A stretch of DNA of 64,000 nt from Bradyrhizobium sp. LTSP885 (lineage in GTDB: Bacteria; Pseudomonadota; Alphaproteobacteria; Rhizobiales; Xanthobacteraceae), in assembly GCF_000938305.1 (NCBI RefSeq), contig NZ_JYMT01000043.1:124001-188000 (forward strand), read 5' to 3'. Below the pieces are notes generated by a model. That model made no database searches, had not been told where the DNA came from, and was given only the letters and a program-made list of their open reading frames with translations. Numbering within the stretch: position 1 is the first letter of the stretch; each line of letters opens with the position of its first letter. Position numbers and translations under genes: made by a program. This document shows positions 52,039-62,735 of the stretch, piece by piece.

Positions 52039-55000
52039 TTAGTGGGCGACCAGCGCCGCGGTCCGCTTCGACGGCAGCTTGGCGGGCTTTGCGGGAGCCG
52101 GAGCCGGCTGTGCAGTGGCGCTGTCCCAACCGCCGGTCGGGGCCGGGACATTGACCGCGTCGCTCGGCTGGGGCTCGGGCGTGAAGGTCTGGATCGCGAG
52201 CTTGGCGGCGGCCAGGGACTGCGGATCGAGCCGCTTGGCGATATCGTCGCGCTTGTGGCCGGAATCGGCATCGCCCTGGGCGGCTGCCAGGCTGAACCAT
52301 TTGAACGACTCGGCCAGGTTCTGTTCGACGCCGATGCCGCGGGCATAGAGGATGCCGAGGTTGAACTGGCTGTCGGCGACGCCGCGGTCGGCGGCCTTGC
52401 GGAACCACTGCGCCGCGCTCTTGTAGTCGGCGCCCTTGCCGCCACCGTCGGCGTCGAGCACGGCGAGGTTATGCATCGCCTTGGCGTTGCCGCGCTCGGC
52501 GGCCTGCACATAGTAGCGCCGCGCCATGTCGGCGTCGCGCTTCATGCTGAGGCCCTTCTCATAGAATGTGCCGAGCCGGAAGATCGCAGGCACCACGCCG
52601 GCCTGCGCCGCGCGGCCATACCATTTGGCGGCTTCGTCGAGATTGGCGGCGATGCCCTTGCCCTCGGCATAGCGCATGCCGACCTCATAGGCCGCGGTCG
52701 GATCGCCCTTCAGCGCGGCGGAACGCAGCAACGGTCCGCCGATCGCGTCAGGCAGTTTCTCGCCCGGCGGAATCTGGATCATGGCGAGCTTGCCGGTGAC
52801 GACCGGTGCGGTCGGAATCGTACCGGTGATGTCGTTGGCGCTGACCGGCGACGCCGCGACGGGGACCGCCGCCGGGGCCGGCGGGATCGTGACCTGAGCG
52901 CTGTCGAGCGTGTTCGGCGCGGAAACGTTGTTGGATTGCCGGCCGAGCGGGGTCGGCGAAGTCATCGACGGCGTGGGCGCGGCAGATGGTGCGGCGGGCG
53001 TTGGAGCGGCGGAGGTGTCGGCAGGCGGCTGTACCGGGGCTGCGGCCGGCTCGCTGCTTTCCACCGCCGGCATCTGCGGTGTCGAGCCGGTGTCGAGCAG
53101 GTTCATCGCCATCTTGATGGTGCCGAGCAGGATCACGACCACGCTCGCGCTGACCAGCAGCGAGCGGATCTTGGAGGTGATGGTCGACGGCTGGCCCTCG
53201 GCGGCGTCAGCCTTGATCGCAGGCTTGTCTGGAGCCTTGTCGGGATTCTTGGCCTTCTCGGCTTTTGCCTTGGCGGCAGCCTTGCTGGCGGCGCGCGCCG
53301 CCTTCTCGTTGACCGGTTGCACAGCGGCGGCTTGCGCCGCGCGGCGCGCCGCGGCGATGAAGCTCGACGTCGAGACCGGCTCCTTCTTGGCCGCTGGAAG
53401 ATCACTGATCGCGCTCTCGGACGCGGCGATCCGCTCCGACGGCGACGACATGCGCCCGGTGGGACGCGTGCCCGGCTCGAGCGGATGATCCGGCGGCAGT
53501 TCCGGCGCGATCGCAGCGCGCGCGGGCGCCGCATGCGGCTCAAGGATCTCGCTGATGGCGCGCGGCGGAATCGGTGGCAGCGGCGGCGGTGCGGAGACCT
53601 GCGGCTCCGCGGCATGGAATTCGCGCGGCGCGGCCGCAAAATGCTCCTGCGCGAGAGCAGGATTGGGCAGTTCGGGTTTATACGGCTCAGGCCTGTACGA
53701 TTCAGCCTTGTACGATTCAGGTCTGGGTTGCGCGATCGGCTGCGGCATCGCTGCGCGCGGCATCTCCATCCGCGGCATCTCGACCCGCGCTTCGATTGGC
53801 GCAGGCGGTGCGGGGGGCGGCGCAGTGCGTACCGCGCGCAGATCGTTCTCGATCATCGACAGACGGTCGACGACATGGCCGAGCGTATTGTGAACGGTCT
53901 CCAGCGAGTCCTGGGTGCGGCGATCGGTCTCCGACTGGCTGAAGCGGATGTCGGACAGCTCGCGCTTCATCAGGTCGACCAGGCCCGAGTCCATCATCGG
54001 CTGCGGCGCGGAGACGTTGATGTTGCGGGTGGCGTCGGCGAGCGAGGCGATATGGGCGTGCTGGGCCTCGAGGTGCCGCATGATGTCATGCAGCCCTTCC
54101 TCGACTCGGCCGAGATTGCCGGGGCGCTGGTCGGACGAGGACGCATCCAGCCGTTCGAGCAAATACGAGACCCGCTGCTCGAGATGGGCGAACGCCGACG
54201 CGCTGTCATTGCCGACCTGCAGGCGATCGATCCGCTCCGAGAGCGTGCGCACCGCACCTTCGATGGCGTCGGTATTGTCGGTGCCAACCGGCCGCTCGCG
54301 GCCTTCCAGCGTCGAGGTGAGGGCTGCGATGCGCTGCTCCAGCGCGGCGAACGCATCGCCATTGCCATCGGAGCGCGACATCCGCGAAAGCTGGTCGACC
54401 CGAGTCGACAGCGTCTGCACGTCGTCGGACAGCCGCACCAGCGCGTCGTTGGAGGCGACGTTGGAGATGATGGCGCGCAGCGCTGCGATCGCACCCTCGA
54501 GCTGTTGCACCGTGGACGGATCGTCATTGGCGCGCAGGATCATGTCGAGCTTGCCGCCGAGATTGCGGATCGCCTCGTCGTAGCCGGTGAGCTGCTCGGC
54601 CGGGGTCAGCGTGCGCAGCACCTCGCGGATCTCGGACAGTGCGCGTTCGATGCCGGCGATCGCCTGGCCGTTGCCGTTGCCGTTCTCCTGGCGGATCTCG
54701 TCGATCCGACGATGCAGCGAGCGGACTTCGTTCTCGATCGATTCGATCGCCCGGCGCGGCATCGCTTCGGTGATGGCCTGGCGGATGTCGGCAAGCTCGC
54801 TGCGGAACGCGGTGATCGATTGCTCGATATGGTCGGGCCGCTGCATCGCCTCGATCTGGCTCGTGATCTTGAGCAGATGCCGCTCCAGCGAGGAGAAATC
54901 GGGTCCGGCAGGCGCGCTGGGAGCAGTCGGCGGCGCATAGGCGGCCATCGGCGGCGCCGCGGGCGGCATCGGGGGGGCGCTGCGCGGTGGCATCTGCCGC

Positions 55001-55614
55001 GGAGCGGCGGCGTCGAGTTCGTTCTGGCGCGCGGCGATCTCGGCGATCGCGGAATCGAACGAGGCCGGGCTCAGCGGCGGCGAGGGGCGATAGACCTGCG
55101 CGGCGGCGCGCTCGACCAAATCCTCCTGGCGTTGCCGATCCTGCTGCTGCCGATCCTGAATTTGCCGATCCGGGTTCGGCCGGTCTTGCAGCTGCGGCTC
55201 GCGGACCGGTTGCGGCCGGGAAATCTGCGACAGCCGCGCGTCGAGGCGCGAGATGGCGTCATTGAGCTGGCGGGCGACGGTCGGCTGACCGCGCGGCACG
55301 TCCGGGCGCGCGTCGCTGTGCGAGGCGGGGGCAGGCGAAGGGGCAGGTGTGGAAATCTGTTCGATCTGGCGGGTGATCGCGTCGAGACGTTGGTGGATAT
55401 CGGCAACGTCGCTTCGCTCGCGGCTCGGCATCGGCGGCCGTTGCTGCTGCTGTTGCAGTTCATGGGCCGCGCGGTAGTCCGGCGGGCTGGCTTCGCCGAC
55501 AGTGGAATTGAGCCAATCGTTCAGCGACATGCCGGCACGGCGCGCAGCCGCCTCGGCCCTTTCGCGGACGGAGGGATCGATGCCGTCAACACTCCACGAT
55601 ACGCGCGAATTCAT
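52039..55614 (-). CDS. PodJ-like polar localisation protein (coiled coil + Sel1 repeats)
   Basis: A 1191-residue protein. The N-terminus (MNSRVSWSVDGIDPSVRERA, then AAARRAGMSLNDWLNSTV) is followed by a long glutamine/proline-rich and coiled-coil region (about residues 50-600), where helices with repeats of DIRQ/ALEQ type occur. A Pro/Ala/Lys-rich linker follows, then one membrane helix near 816-838 (LLVSASVVVILLGTIKMAMN), and a periplasmic Sel1/TPR-like tail (about 960-1125: AAYEVGMRYAEGKGI, FRLGTFYEKGLSM, HNLAVLDADGGGKG, FNLGILYARGIGV). This architecture matches PodJ-type polarity scaffolds of Caulobacter/rhizobia. Start ATG 55614 is preferred. Confidence 0.82.
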   Translation of the reverse strand: MNSRVSWSVDGIDPSVRERAEAAARRAGMSLNDWLNSTVGEASPPDYRAAHELQQQQQRPPMPSRERSDVADIHQRLDAITRQIEQISTPAPSPAPASHSDARPDVPRGQPTVARQLNDAISRLDARLSQISRPQPVREPQLQDRPNPDRQIQDRQQQDRQRQEDLVERAAAQVYRPSPPLSPASFDSAIAEIAARQNELDAAAPRQMPPRSAPPMPPAAPPMAAYAPPTAPSAPAGPDFSSLERHLLKITSQIEAMQRPDHIEQSITAFRSELADIRQAITEAMPRRAIESIENEVRSLHRRIDEIRQENGNGNGQAIAGIERALSEIREVLRTLTPAEQLTGYDEAIRNLGGKLDMILRANDDPSTVQQLEGAIAALRAIISNVASNDALVRLSDDVQTLSTRVDQLSRMSRSDGNGDAFAALEQRIAALTSTLEGRERPVGTDNTDAIEGAVRTLSERIDRLQVGNDSASAFAHLEQRVSYLLERLDASSSDQRPGNLGRVEEGLHDIMRHLEAQHAHIASLADATRNINVSAPQPMMDSGLVDLMKRELSDIRFSQSETDRRTQDSLETVHNTLGHVVDRLSMIENDLRAVRTAPPPAPPAPIEARVEMPRMEMPRAAMPQPIAQPRPESYKAESYRPEPYKPELPNPALAQEHFAAAPREFHAAEPQVSAPPPLPPIPPRAISEILEPHAAPARAAIAPELPPDHPLEPGTRPTGRMSSPSERIAASESAISDLPAAKKEPVSTSSFIAAARRAAQAAAVQPVNEKAARAASKAAAKAKAEKAKNPDKAPDKPAIKADAAEGQPSTITSKIRSLLVSASVVVILLGTIKMAMNLLDTGSTPQMPAVESSEPAAAPVQPPADTSAAPTPAAPSAAPTPSMTSPTPLGRQSNNVSAPNTLDSAQVTIPPAPAAVPVAASPVSANDITGTIPTAPVVTGKLAMIQIPPGEKLPDAIGGPLLRSAALKGDPTAAYEVGMRYAEGKGIAANLDEAAKWYGRAAQAGVVPAIFRLGTFYEKGLSMKRDADMARRYYVQAAERGNAKAMHNLAVLDADGGGKGADYKSAAQWFRKAADRGVADSQFNLGILYARGIGVEQNLAESFKWFSLAAAQGDADSGHKRDDIAKRLDPQSLAAAKLAIQTFTPEPQPSDAVNVPAPTGGWDSATAQPAPAPAKPAKLPSKRTAALVAH

Positions 55615-55843
55615 GATTCCGTCCGGTCCCGACTCCGGCGCCACACCCTGCGCCTGCAGCCTCCCCGCGCATCCCAGTTAAGAGACAATCGAATTCTGCG
55701 CGGGTCGTCTGCCTCAGCTGCTGACTTTTTCCCGTCACGGTAAATAACGGGTTAAAGAATGGGGCCAGCGAGCCTTAAAGTTGGGAGTCCGGGAACCGGA
55801 TGCGCCGGATCAGGACAGGGCGCCCCCAAGGACAGAGCAGTGC

Positions 55844-56428
55844 CTAGCCGCTGCTCTCGTGCTTGTCGTCGAGGGGCAGCAAATTGCCGCGCTGGGAGAT
55901 CGCCGAGAGTGCATCGAGCGCCTCCTCGCACCACTCCACCACCACACGTTCATGGCGCATCCCGAGGCGCAAGCTAAGCATCTTGCCGAGGTCGGCCGGC
56001 GGCGCTGTGCCGTCCGGAAAGCGCTTGTTGAGCAGGCGTTCATAGCGCTCGTAGCGGTCGCGGTGATGTTCCAGCCGTGCCATGAGGTCGGTCCGCAAGG
56101 GTTCGATGTCGACGGTGTCCAGCGCGTAGAGTCGGACCAGGAGATCGTCCTTGATCGACGGCGGCACGCTTGGCCGCGCCGCCCAGTGCTTCAGCGCCGC
56201 ACGGCCCTCCGGCGTCAGGGTATAGACCAGCTTGTTGGGCTTGCCCGACTGCACCACCTCGCGGCCCTGGACATGGCCCTTGTCGCGCAGCCGGGACAGC
56301 TCGCGGTAGATCTGCTGATGGTCGGCCTTCCAGAAGAAGCCGATCGAGGCGTCGAACGTCTTGGCGAGCTCATAGCCCGTCATCGGACGTTCCGTGAGGC
56401 AGGCGAGGATTGCGTCACCGAGTGCCAA
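55844..56428 (-). CDS. PadR-family transcriptional regulator
   Basis: A 194-residue protein with a PadR winged helix at the N-terminus (MALGDAILACLTERPMTGYE, KTFDASIGFFWKADHQQIYR) and the C-terminal dimerisation helix region of the Vir-type. It is divergent from the NTF2-like gene at 56602. The region between carries ATGCATAT repeats that may be its operator (56503-56526), and a 13-base tandem repeat (56448-56473). Confidence 0.9.
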   Translation of the reverse strand: MALGDAILACLTERPMTGYELAKTFDASIGFFWKADHQQIYRELSRLRDKGHVQGREVVQSGKPNKLVYTLTPEGRAALKHWAARPSVPPSIKDDLLVRLYALDTVDIEPLRTDLMARLEHHRDRYERYERLLNKRFPDGTAPPADLGKMLSLRLGMRHERVVVEWCEEALDALSAISQRGNLLPLDDKHESSG

Positions 56429-56447
56429 CGCCCACCTCCATCTCAGT

Positions 56448-56473
56448 TCCCAAGGCCTATTCCCAAGGCCTAT
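56448..56473. repeat. 13-bp tandem duplication
   Basis: TCCCAAGGCCTAT occurs at 56448-56460 and again at 56461-56473, directly before the PadR gene's start side. A third partial copy begins TCC. It may be a slippage product. Confidence 0.8.
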
Positions 56474-56502
56474 TCCAAGCTCGCTTGACTTTATGCGTTA
56501 CT

Positions 56503-56526
56503 ATGCATATGCGTCAATATGCATAT
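56503..56526. promoter_or_regulatory. Likely PadR operator: paired ATGCAT boxes
   Basis: ATGCATATG at 56503-56511 and ATATGCATAT at 56517-56526 are palindromic ATGCAT boxes with starts 16 bases apart. They lie in the divergent region between padR and the NTF2-like gene, at about 75 bases from each start. PadR regulators commonly bind ATGT-(8)-ACAT-like palindromes, which is close to but not the same as this. The operator role is inference. Confidence 0.6.
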
Positions 56527-56601
56527 GGTGATCGGCGTGCCGCCGCTGTCGCGGCCGCGGATCGGTGTTCAAGCTTCCCAACCCACCGCAGGAGACGTCC
56601 G

Positions 56602-57021
56602 ATGAGCAGACCGGGCCTCGACAAGTGGTACGCCTACATGAAGTCGCACGACACCGCTGCGCTGTGGGATTTGCTGCATCCCGACGCGGTGTTCGAAAGC
56701 CCTGTCGTGCATACGCCGCAACGCGGCCGCGACATCACCTTCAAATATCTGACCGGCGCCGCCAAGGTGCTCGGCGGTCCGACCTTCAAATATCTGGGTG
56801 AATGGCGCAACGACACCGGCGCCGTGCTCGAATTCGAAAACGAGATCGACGGCATCAAGATCAACGGCGTCGACATCATCAGTTTCGACGCGGACGGCCG
56901 GATCACGCATTTCAAGGTGATGGTACGGCCGCTCAAGGGCATCAACCTGCTGCATCGGCTGATGGGAGATGAGCTGATGAAGCAGGCGGGCGGCGCAACG
57001 TCGCAATCACCGTCCCGATAG
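56602..57021 (+). CDS. NTF2-like/SnoaL-fold protein
   Basis: A 139-residue protein, MSRPGLDKWYAYMKSHDTAA, with LWDLLHPDAVFESPVVHTPQ and a curved-sheet pattern (FKYLGEWRNDTGAVLEFENE). This is the NTF2-like fold, which includes steroid isomerases and limonene epoxide hydrolases. The catalytic acids cannot be assigned. It is 105 bases before the acyl-CoA dehydrogenase on the same strand and divergent from padR, so it may be part of the beta-oxidation transcript or of a PadR-controlled unit. Confidence 0.8.
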   Translation: MSRPGLDKWYAYMKSHDTAALWDLLHPDAVFESPVVHTPQRGRDITFKYLTGAAKVLGGPTFKYLGEWRNDTGAVLEFENEIDGIKINGVDIISFDADGRITHFKVMVRPLKGINLLHRLMGDELMKQAGGATSQSPSR

Positions 57022-57126
57022 TACCTGCCGCGGACCTCCGGAACCGGATAAGGTCCACTCCAACGAACAAGCACAAGTGCTCTGCGTCAGTCGCCACTGC
57101 GACCGCGAGCCAGCCGGGAGACCAGC

Positions 57127-58917
57127 ATGCCGACCTACAAGGCCCCCATTGAAGACGTCAATTTCCTGCTCAACGACGTCTTCCAGATCGATCGCTACGA
57201 CAATCTTCCCGGCTTCTCCGATGCGTCGGCGGATGTCCGCGAGGCGATCCTCGGCGAGGCCGCCAAGCTAGCTGAAGAAGTGCTGCAGCCGCTCAACCGC
57301 GTCGGCGATCTCGAAGGCTGCAAGCACAATGACGACGGCAGCGTCACCGCGCCAAAGGGCTTCAAGCAAGCCTTCAAGCAGGTCGCTGAAGGCGGTTGGC
57401 TCGGGCTGTCGGCGCCGACTGAATATGGCGGCCAGGGCCTGCCGGTGACGCTCTCCCAAGCGGTCAACGAATTCCAGATCTCCGCCAACATGGCGTTCGC
57501 GATGTATGGCGGTCTCACCATGGGCGCGACCGCCGCGCTCGTGGTGCACGGCACTCCCGAGCAGAAGAAGACCTATCTGCCGAAGATGATCGCCGGCGAA
57601 TGGACCGGCACCATGAACCTGACCGAGCCGCAGTGCGGTACCGATCTCGGCCTGTTGCGCACCAAGGCGGCGCGTCAAGGTGACGGCAGCTTCAAGATTT
57701 CGGGCACCAAGATCTTCATCTCCGCCGGCGAGCACGACCTCACCGACAACATCATCCATCTGGTGCTGGCGCGCATTGAAGGCGCGCCGGCCGGCATCAA
57801 GGGCGTTTCGCTCTTCGTCGTCCCCAAGGTGCTGGTCAATGCCGACGGATCGCTCGGCGCGCGCAATGGCGTCTCCTGCGGCTCGATCGAGCACAAGATG
57901 GGCATCCACGGTAATTCCACCTGCGTGATGAACTACGACAGCGCCATCGGCTGGCTGATCGGCGAAGAGAACAAGGGCATGCAGGGCATGTTCGTGATGA
58001 TGAACGAGGCCCGCCTCGGCGTCGCCGTGCAGGGGCTCGCGCAGTCTGAAGTCGCCTATCAGAACGCGGTCGCCTATGCGCGCGAGCGTCTGCAGGGCCG
58101 GTCGCTGACCGGCGTGAAGGCGGCCGACAAGCCGGCCGATCCGATCATCGTGCATCCCGACATTCGCCGCGCCCTGCTCAGCATCCGCGCCTTCAACGAG
58201 GCGGCGCGGGCGATGGTGGTGTGGACTGCGCTGAAGAGCGACGTTGCCCATCGTTCCAGCGATCCGAAGGATCGCCAGGAGGCGGACGATCACATGGGGC
58301 TGATGACGCCGGTTTTGAAGGGTGTGCTGACCGACACCGGTTTCGCCAACACGGTCTCGGCGCAACAGGTGTTCGGCGGTCATGGCTACATCGCCGAGCA
58401 CGGCATGGAGCAGTTCGTGCGCGATGCGCGCATCGCGATGATCTATGAGGGCGCCAACGGCATCCAGGCGCTCGATCTGGTCGGCCGCAAGCTGCCGCGC
58501 GATGGCGGCCGCGCCGCGATGGCATTCTTCGGCGAAGTCGGCGCCTTCGCCAAGGAGCATGGCGGCGACGAGGCGATGAAGCCGTTCGTCACCCCGCTCT
58601 CGACCGCGCTCGGCCATCTGCAGCAGGCGACCGGCTGGCTGATGCAGAATGCGCTGACCAAACCCGACAATGCCGGCGCCGCCGCGACCGACTACATGAA
58701 ATTGTTCGGCCTGGTCGCGATGGCCTTCATGTGGGCGAAGATGGCCAAGGTGGCGCAGGACAAGATCGCCGCCGGCGATGCCTCGCCCTATTTGACCACC
58801 AAGCTCGTCACCGGCCGCTTCTTCATGGAGAAGCTGCTGCCGGAGACCGCCGTGCATCTGGCGCGAATCCAGAGCGGCAGCGCGACGGTGATGGAACTGG
58901 CCGCGGAAGCGTTCTAA
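57127..58917 (+). CDS. Acyl-CoA dehydrogenase (long, DmdC/FadE-like)
   Basis: A 596-residue flavoprotein that makes the 2,3-double bond of acyl-CoA. The FAD and substrate motifs are NLTEPQCGTDLGLLRTKA and the catalytic Glu lies in MIYEGANGIQALDLVG near residue 441. The extra C-terminal helical region (to residue 596) identifies the long type shared with 3-methylmercaptopropionyl-CoA dehydrogenase DmdC; chain-length specificity is unknown. The thiolase starts 74 bases downstream, so the gene is probably co-transcribed with it. Confidence 0.92.
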   Translation: MPTYKAPIEDVNFLLNDVFQIDRYDNLPGFSDASADVREAILGEAAKLAEEVLQPLNRVGDLEGCKHNDDGSVTAPKGFKQAFKQVAEGGWLGLSAPTEYGGQGLPVTLSQAVNEFQISANMAFAMYGGLTMGATAALVVHGTPEQKKTYLPKMIAGEWTGTMNLTEPQCGTDLGLLRTKAARQGDGSFKISGTKIFISAGEHDLTDNIIHLVLARIEGAPAGIKGVSLFVVPKVLVNADGSLGARNGVSCGSIEHKMGIHGNSTCVMNYDSAIGWLIGEENKGMQGMFVMMNEARLGVAVQGLAQSEVAYQNAVAYARERLQGRSLTGVKAADKPADPIIVHPDIRRALLSIRAFNEAARAMVVWTALKSDVAHRSSDPKDRQEADDHMGLMTPVLKGVLTDTGFANTVSAQQVFGGHGYIAEHGMEQFVRDARIAMIYEGANGIQALDLVGRKLPRDGGRAAMAFFGEVGAFAKEHGGDEAMKPFVTPLSTALGHLQQATGWLMQNALTKPDNAGAAATDYMKLFGLVAMAFMWAKMAKVAQDKIAAGDASPYLTTKLVTGRFFMEKLLPETAVHLARIQSGSATVMELAAEAF

Positions 58918-58991
58918 AAAAATCGCCGCCGCACCCCTGCGACGGCGCTCCGTTCCGTTATATATTATGATCCTCATATAAGGAGGGCGTC

Positions 58992-60200
<1,209 letters not shown>

Positions 60201-60204
60201 CTTC

Positions 60205-60294
60205 CGTAGGGTGGGCAAAGGCGCACTTGCGCCGTGCCCACCACAGCTTGCTGAGAACTTGATGGTGGGCACGCTTCGCTTTGCCCACCCTACG
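60205..60294. repeat. Intergenic inverted repeat (CGTAGGGTGGGCAAAG type)
   Basis: CGTAGGGTGGGCAAAG at the left is inverted to CTTTGCCCACCCTACG at the right, and GTGCCCACCA near the middle pairs with TGGTGGGCAC. It lies between the thiolase stop and the FadJ-type start, inside a probable operon. It could attenuate transcription or stabilise the upstream mRNA. Confidence 0.85.
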
Positions 60295-60349
60295 ATCTGA
60301 GTACAACCGCCGCGCCTGAGATCGGCTGCCGGCACCGAGGGAGCACAAC

Positions 60350-62575
60350 ATGGCTTACAAGAATTTCAAGTTCGAAACCGACGCCGACGGCATTGCGCTG
60401 GTCACCTGGGATATCCCGGGCCGTTCGATGAACGTGCTCGACGAGACCTCGATCAATGAGATCGAGGCGATCGTCAAGCAGACCTCGGCCGATGCCGCGA
60501 TCAAGGGCGTCGTCATCACCTCCAGCAAGGACGCGTTCTGCGCCGGCGCCGATCTTTCGATGCTCGAGGGCATGAGCCACACCTATAAGCAGCTTCTCAA
60601 GGAGAAGGGCGAGGAAGCCGCCAACCAGGTGCTGTTCGACCAGAGCCGCCGCTTCTCGCAGGTGTTTCGCTCGATCGAAACCTCAGGCAAGCCGTGGGCT
60701 GCTGCGATCAACGGCCTGGCGCTCGGCGGCGGGTTCGAGATCACGCTGTCCTGCCACTACCGCGTCGCCGCGGAGAATCCGAAGACCCGGCTCGGCCTGC
60801 CCGAGATCAAGGTCGGCCTGTTCCCCGGCGCCGGCGGCACCCAGCGCGTGCCGCGCATCGTGTCGCCGCAGGATGCGATGCAACTGCTGCTCAAGGGCGA
60901 GGCGATCAACCTCGCGAAAGCAAAAGCGCTCAATCTGATTCACGCCATCGTTCCTGCCGCCGACCTGATCAAGGCGGCAAAGGACTGGATCAAGGGCGGT
61001 GGCAAGGCGATTGCGCCGTGGGACGAGAAGGGCTTCAAGCTGCCCGGCGGCCCGGTGTTCTCGAAGGCCGGCATGCAGATGTTCCCGGCCGGCAATGCAA
61101 TCTATCGCCGCGAGACCTACGACAATTATCCGGCCGCGCGCGCCATCATGAGCTGCGTCTATGAGGGCCTGCAGTTGCCGATCGACGCCGCGCTGCGCGT
61201 CGAGTCGCGCTACTTCACCAAGATCCTGCGCTCGAATGAAGCAGCTGCGATGATCCGCTCGCTGTTCCTGTCGATGCAGGAATTGAACAAGGGCGCGCGG
61301 CGTCCGGACAATGTGCCGCCGACCAAGGTGAAGAAGCTCGCCGTGATCGGCGCCGGCTTCATGGGCGCCAGCGTCGGCTTCGTCTCGGCGCAGGCCGGCA
61401 TCGACGTCGTGCTGGTCGACCGCGACCAGGACAGCGCCGACAAGGGCAGGGGCCATGCGAAGACCGTGATCGACGGGCTGATCGCCAAGGGCCGCATGAA
61501 GCAGGACGCCGGCGACGCCATCCTGTCGCGCATCTCGGCGACCGCAGATTACAACGCGATCAGCGACTGCGACCTCGTGATCGAGGCCGTGTTCGAGGAC
61601 CGCAAAATCAAGGCGGACACCTATGCCAAGGCGCAGCCGCTGCTGAAGGCGGGCGCGATCTTTGCCTCCAACACCTCGACCTTGCCGATCAACTCGCTGG
61701 CCGAAGAGTTCAAGGATCAGGGCCGGTTCCTCGGTATCCATTTCTTCTCGCCGGTCGAGAAGATGATGCTGGTCGAGATCATCAAGGGCAAGAACACCGG
61801 CGACGTCGCGCTTGCGACCGCGCTGGATTACGTGCGCGCGATCGGCAAGACCCCGATCGTAGTCAACGACTCGAGAGGCTTCTTCGCCAATCGCTGCGTG
61901 ATGCGCTACATCGCCGAGGGCAACGAGATGCTGCTCGAAGGTGTGCCGCCGGCGATGATCGAGAACACCGCCAAGATGGCCGGCATGCCGGTCGGGCCGC
62001 TGTCGCTGCAGGACGAGGTCGCGCTCGATCTCGGTCTCAAGATCACCAAGGCGACGGAAGCCGATCTCGGCCCCAACGCGGTCGACCAAGCGCAGAAGAA
62101 GTTGATGGTCGAGATGGTCGAGAAGCAGGGCCGCTTCGGCCGCAAGAACGGCAAGGGCTTCTATGACTACCCCGAGAAAGGCAAGGGCCAGAAGAGCCTG
62201 TGGCCGGGTCTCGCTGATTTGCAGCCGAAGCATCTCGACCCTGATACGCTCGATGTCGAGGAGCTGAAGCAGCGTTTCCTGGTGGCGCAGGCGGTGGAGG
62301 CCGCGCGCACCGTCGAGGACCACGTCATCACCGATGTCCGCGAGGCCGATGTCGGCTCGATCCTCGGCTTCGGCTTCGCGCCGTTCACTGGCGGCACGCT
62401 GTCCTATATCGACTTCATGGGCACCAAGACCTTCGTCGAACTCTGCCACACCTTCGAGGCCAAATACGGCTCGCGCTTCACGCCGCCGAAGCTGCTTGAG
62501 GAGATGGCTGCCAAGGGCGAGACCTTCTACGGCCGCTTTCCGCCGAAGAAGGCGGCGGCGCAGGCCGCGGAGTAA
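60350..62575 (+). CDS. fadJ: FadJ-type bifunctional enoyl-CoA hydratase/3-hydroxyacyl-CoA dehydrogenase
   Basis: A 741-residue beta-oxidation multifunctional protein. The enoyl-CoA hydratase domain (1-290) has SSKDAFCAGADLSMLEG and INGLALGGGFEITLSCHYRV. The NAD-binding dehydrogenase domain starts near 330 (LAVIGAGFMGASVGFVSAQA), followed by the two C-terminal 3HCDH domains (DSRGFFANRCVM, GFGFAPFTGGTLSYID). It hydrates 2-enoyl-CoA and oxidises 3-hydroxyacyl-CoA; the thiolase upstream completes the cycle. FadB/FadJ cannot be told apart reliably from sequence by eye. Confidence 0.92.
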   Translation: MAYKNFKFETDADGIALVTWDIPGRSMNVLDETSINEIEAIVKQTSADAAIKGVVITSSKDAFCAGADLSMLEGMSHTYKQLLKEKGEEAANQVLFDQSRRFSQVFRSIETSGKPWAAAINGLALGGGFEITLSCHYRVAAENPKTRLGLPEIKVGLFPGAGGTQRVPRIVSPQDAMQLLLKGEAINLAKAKALNLIHAIVPAADLIKAAKDWIKGGGKAIAPWDEKGFKLPGGPVFSKAGMQMFPAGNAIYRRETYDNYPAARAIMSCVYEGLQLPIDAALRVESRYFTKILRSNEAAAMIRSLFLSMQELNKGARRPDNVPPTKVKKLAVIGAGFMGASVGFVSAQAGIDVVLVDRDQDSADKGRGHAKTVIDGLIAKGRMKQDAGDAILSRISATADYNAISDCDLVIEAVFEDRKIKADTYAKAQPLLKAGAIFASNTSTLPINSLAEEFKDQGRFLGIHFFSPVEKMMLVEIIKGKNTGDVALATALDYVRAIGKTPIVVNDSRGFFANRCVMRYIAEGNEMLLEGVPPAMIENTAKMAGMPVGPLSLQDEVALDLGLKITKATEADLGPNAVDQAQKKLMVEMVEKQGRFGRKNGKGFYDYPEKGKGQKSLWPGLADLQPKHLDPDTLDVEELKQRFLVAQAVEAARTVEDHVITDVREADVGSILGFGFAPFTGGTLSYIDFMGTKTFVELCHTFEAKYGSRFTPPKLLEEMAAKGETFYGRFPPKKAAAQAAE

Positions 62576-62586
62576 GAGGCACGTTG

Positions 62587-62672
62587 GTAGCCCGGATGGA
62601 GCGCAGCGAAATCCGGGACAGCCTCTCCGCCTTGTGAAGGCCCCGGATTGTGCTTCGCTCCATCCGGGCTAC
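62587..62672. repeat. Intergenic inverted repeat (GTAGCCCGGATG type), copy 2
   Basis: GTAGCCCGGATGGAGCG at the left and CGCTCCATCCGGGCTAC at the right are inverted. It follows the fadJ stop by 11 bases. It is the same family as 32960-33045. Confidence 0.85.
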
Positions 62673-62684
62673 GCATCAAACAAA

Positions 62685-62713
62685 AAAGGGCCGGATCATC
62701 GATCCGGCCCTTT
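62685..62713. terminator. Bidirectional intrinsic terminator
   Basis: AAAGGGCCGGATC (62685-62697) pairs perfectly with GATCCGGCCCTTT (62701-62713) around ATC. A 13-bp stem with A-runs on the left and T-rich sequence on the right fits termination of both fadJ (plus) and the GST gene (minus). Confidence 0.9.
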
Positions 62714-62735
62714 CGCTATTCCACGAACTGAAGGC

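Noticed and set aside
51571..55743. 1390-codon open frame on plus, opposite the PodJ-like gene
   Set aside because: It is a mirror frame created by GC-rich third positions. Its product is Arg/Gly/Asp-rich without domains, while the minus frame has helices, a membrane segment and Sel1 repeats.
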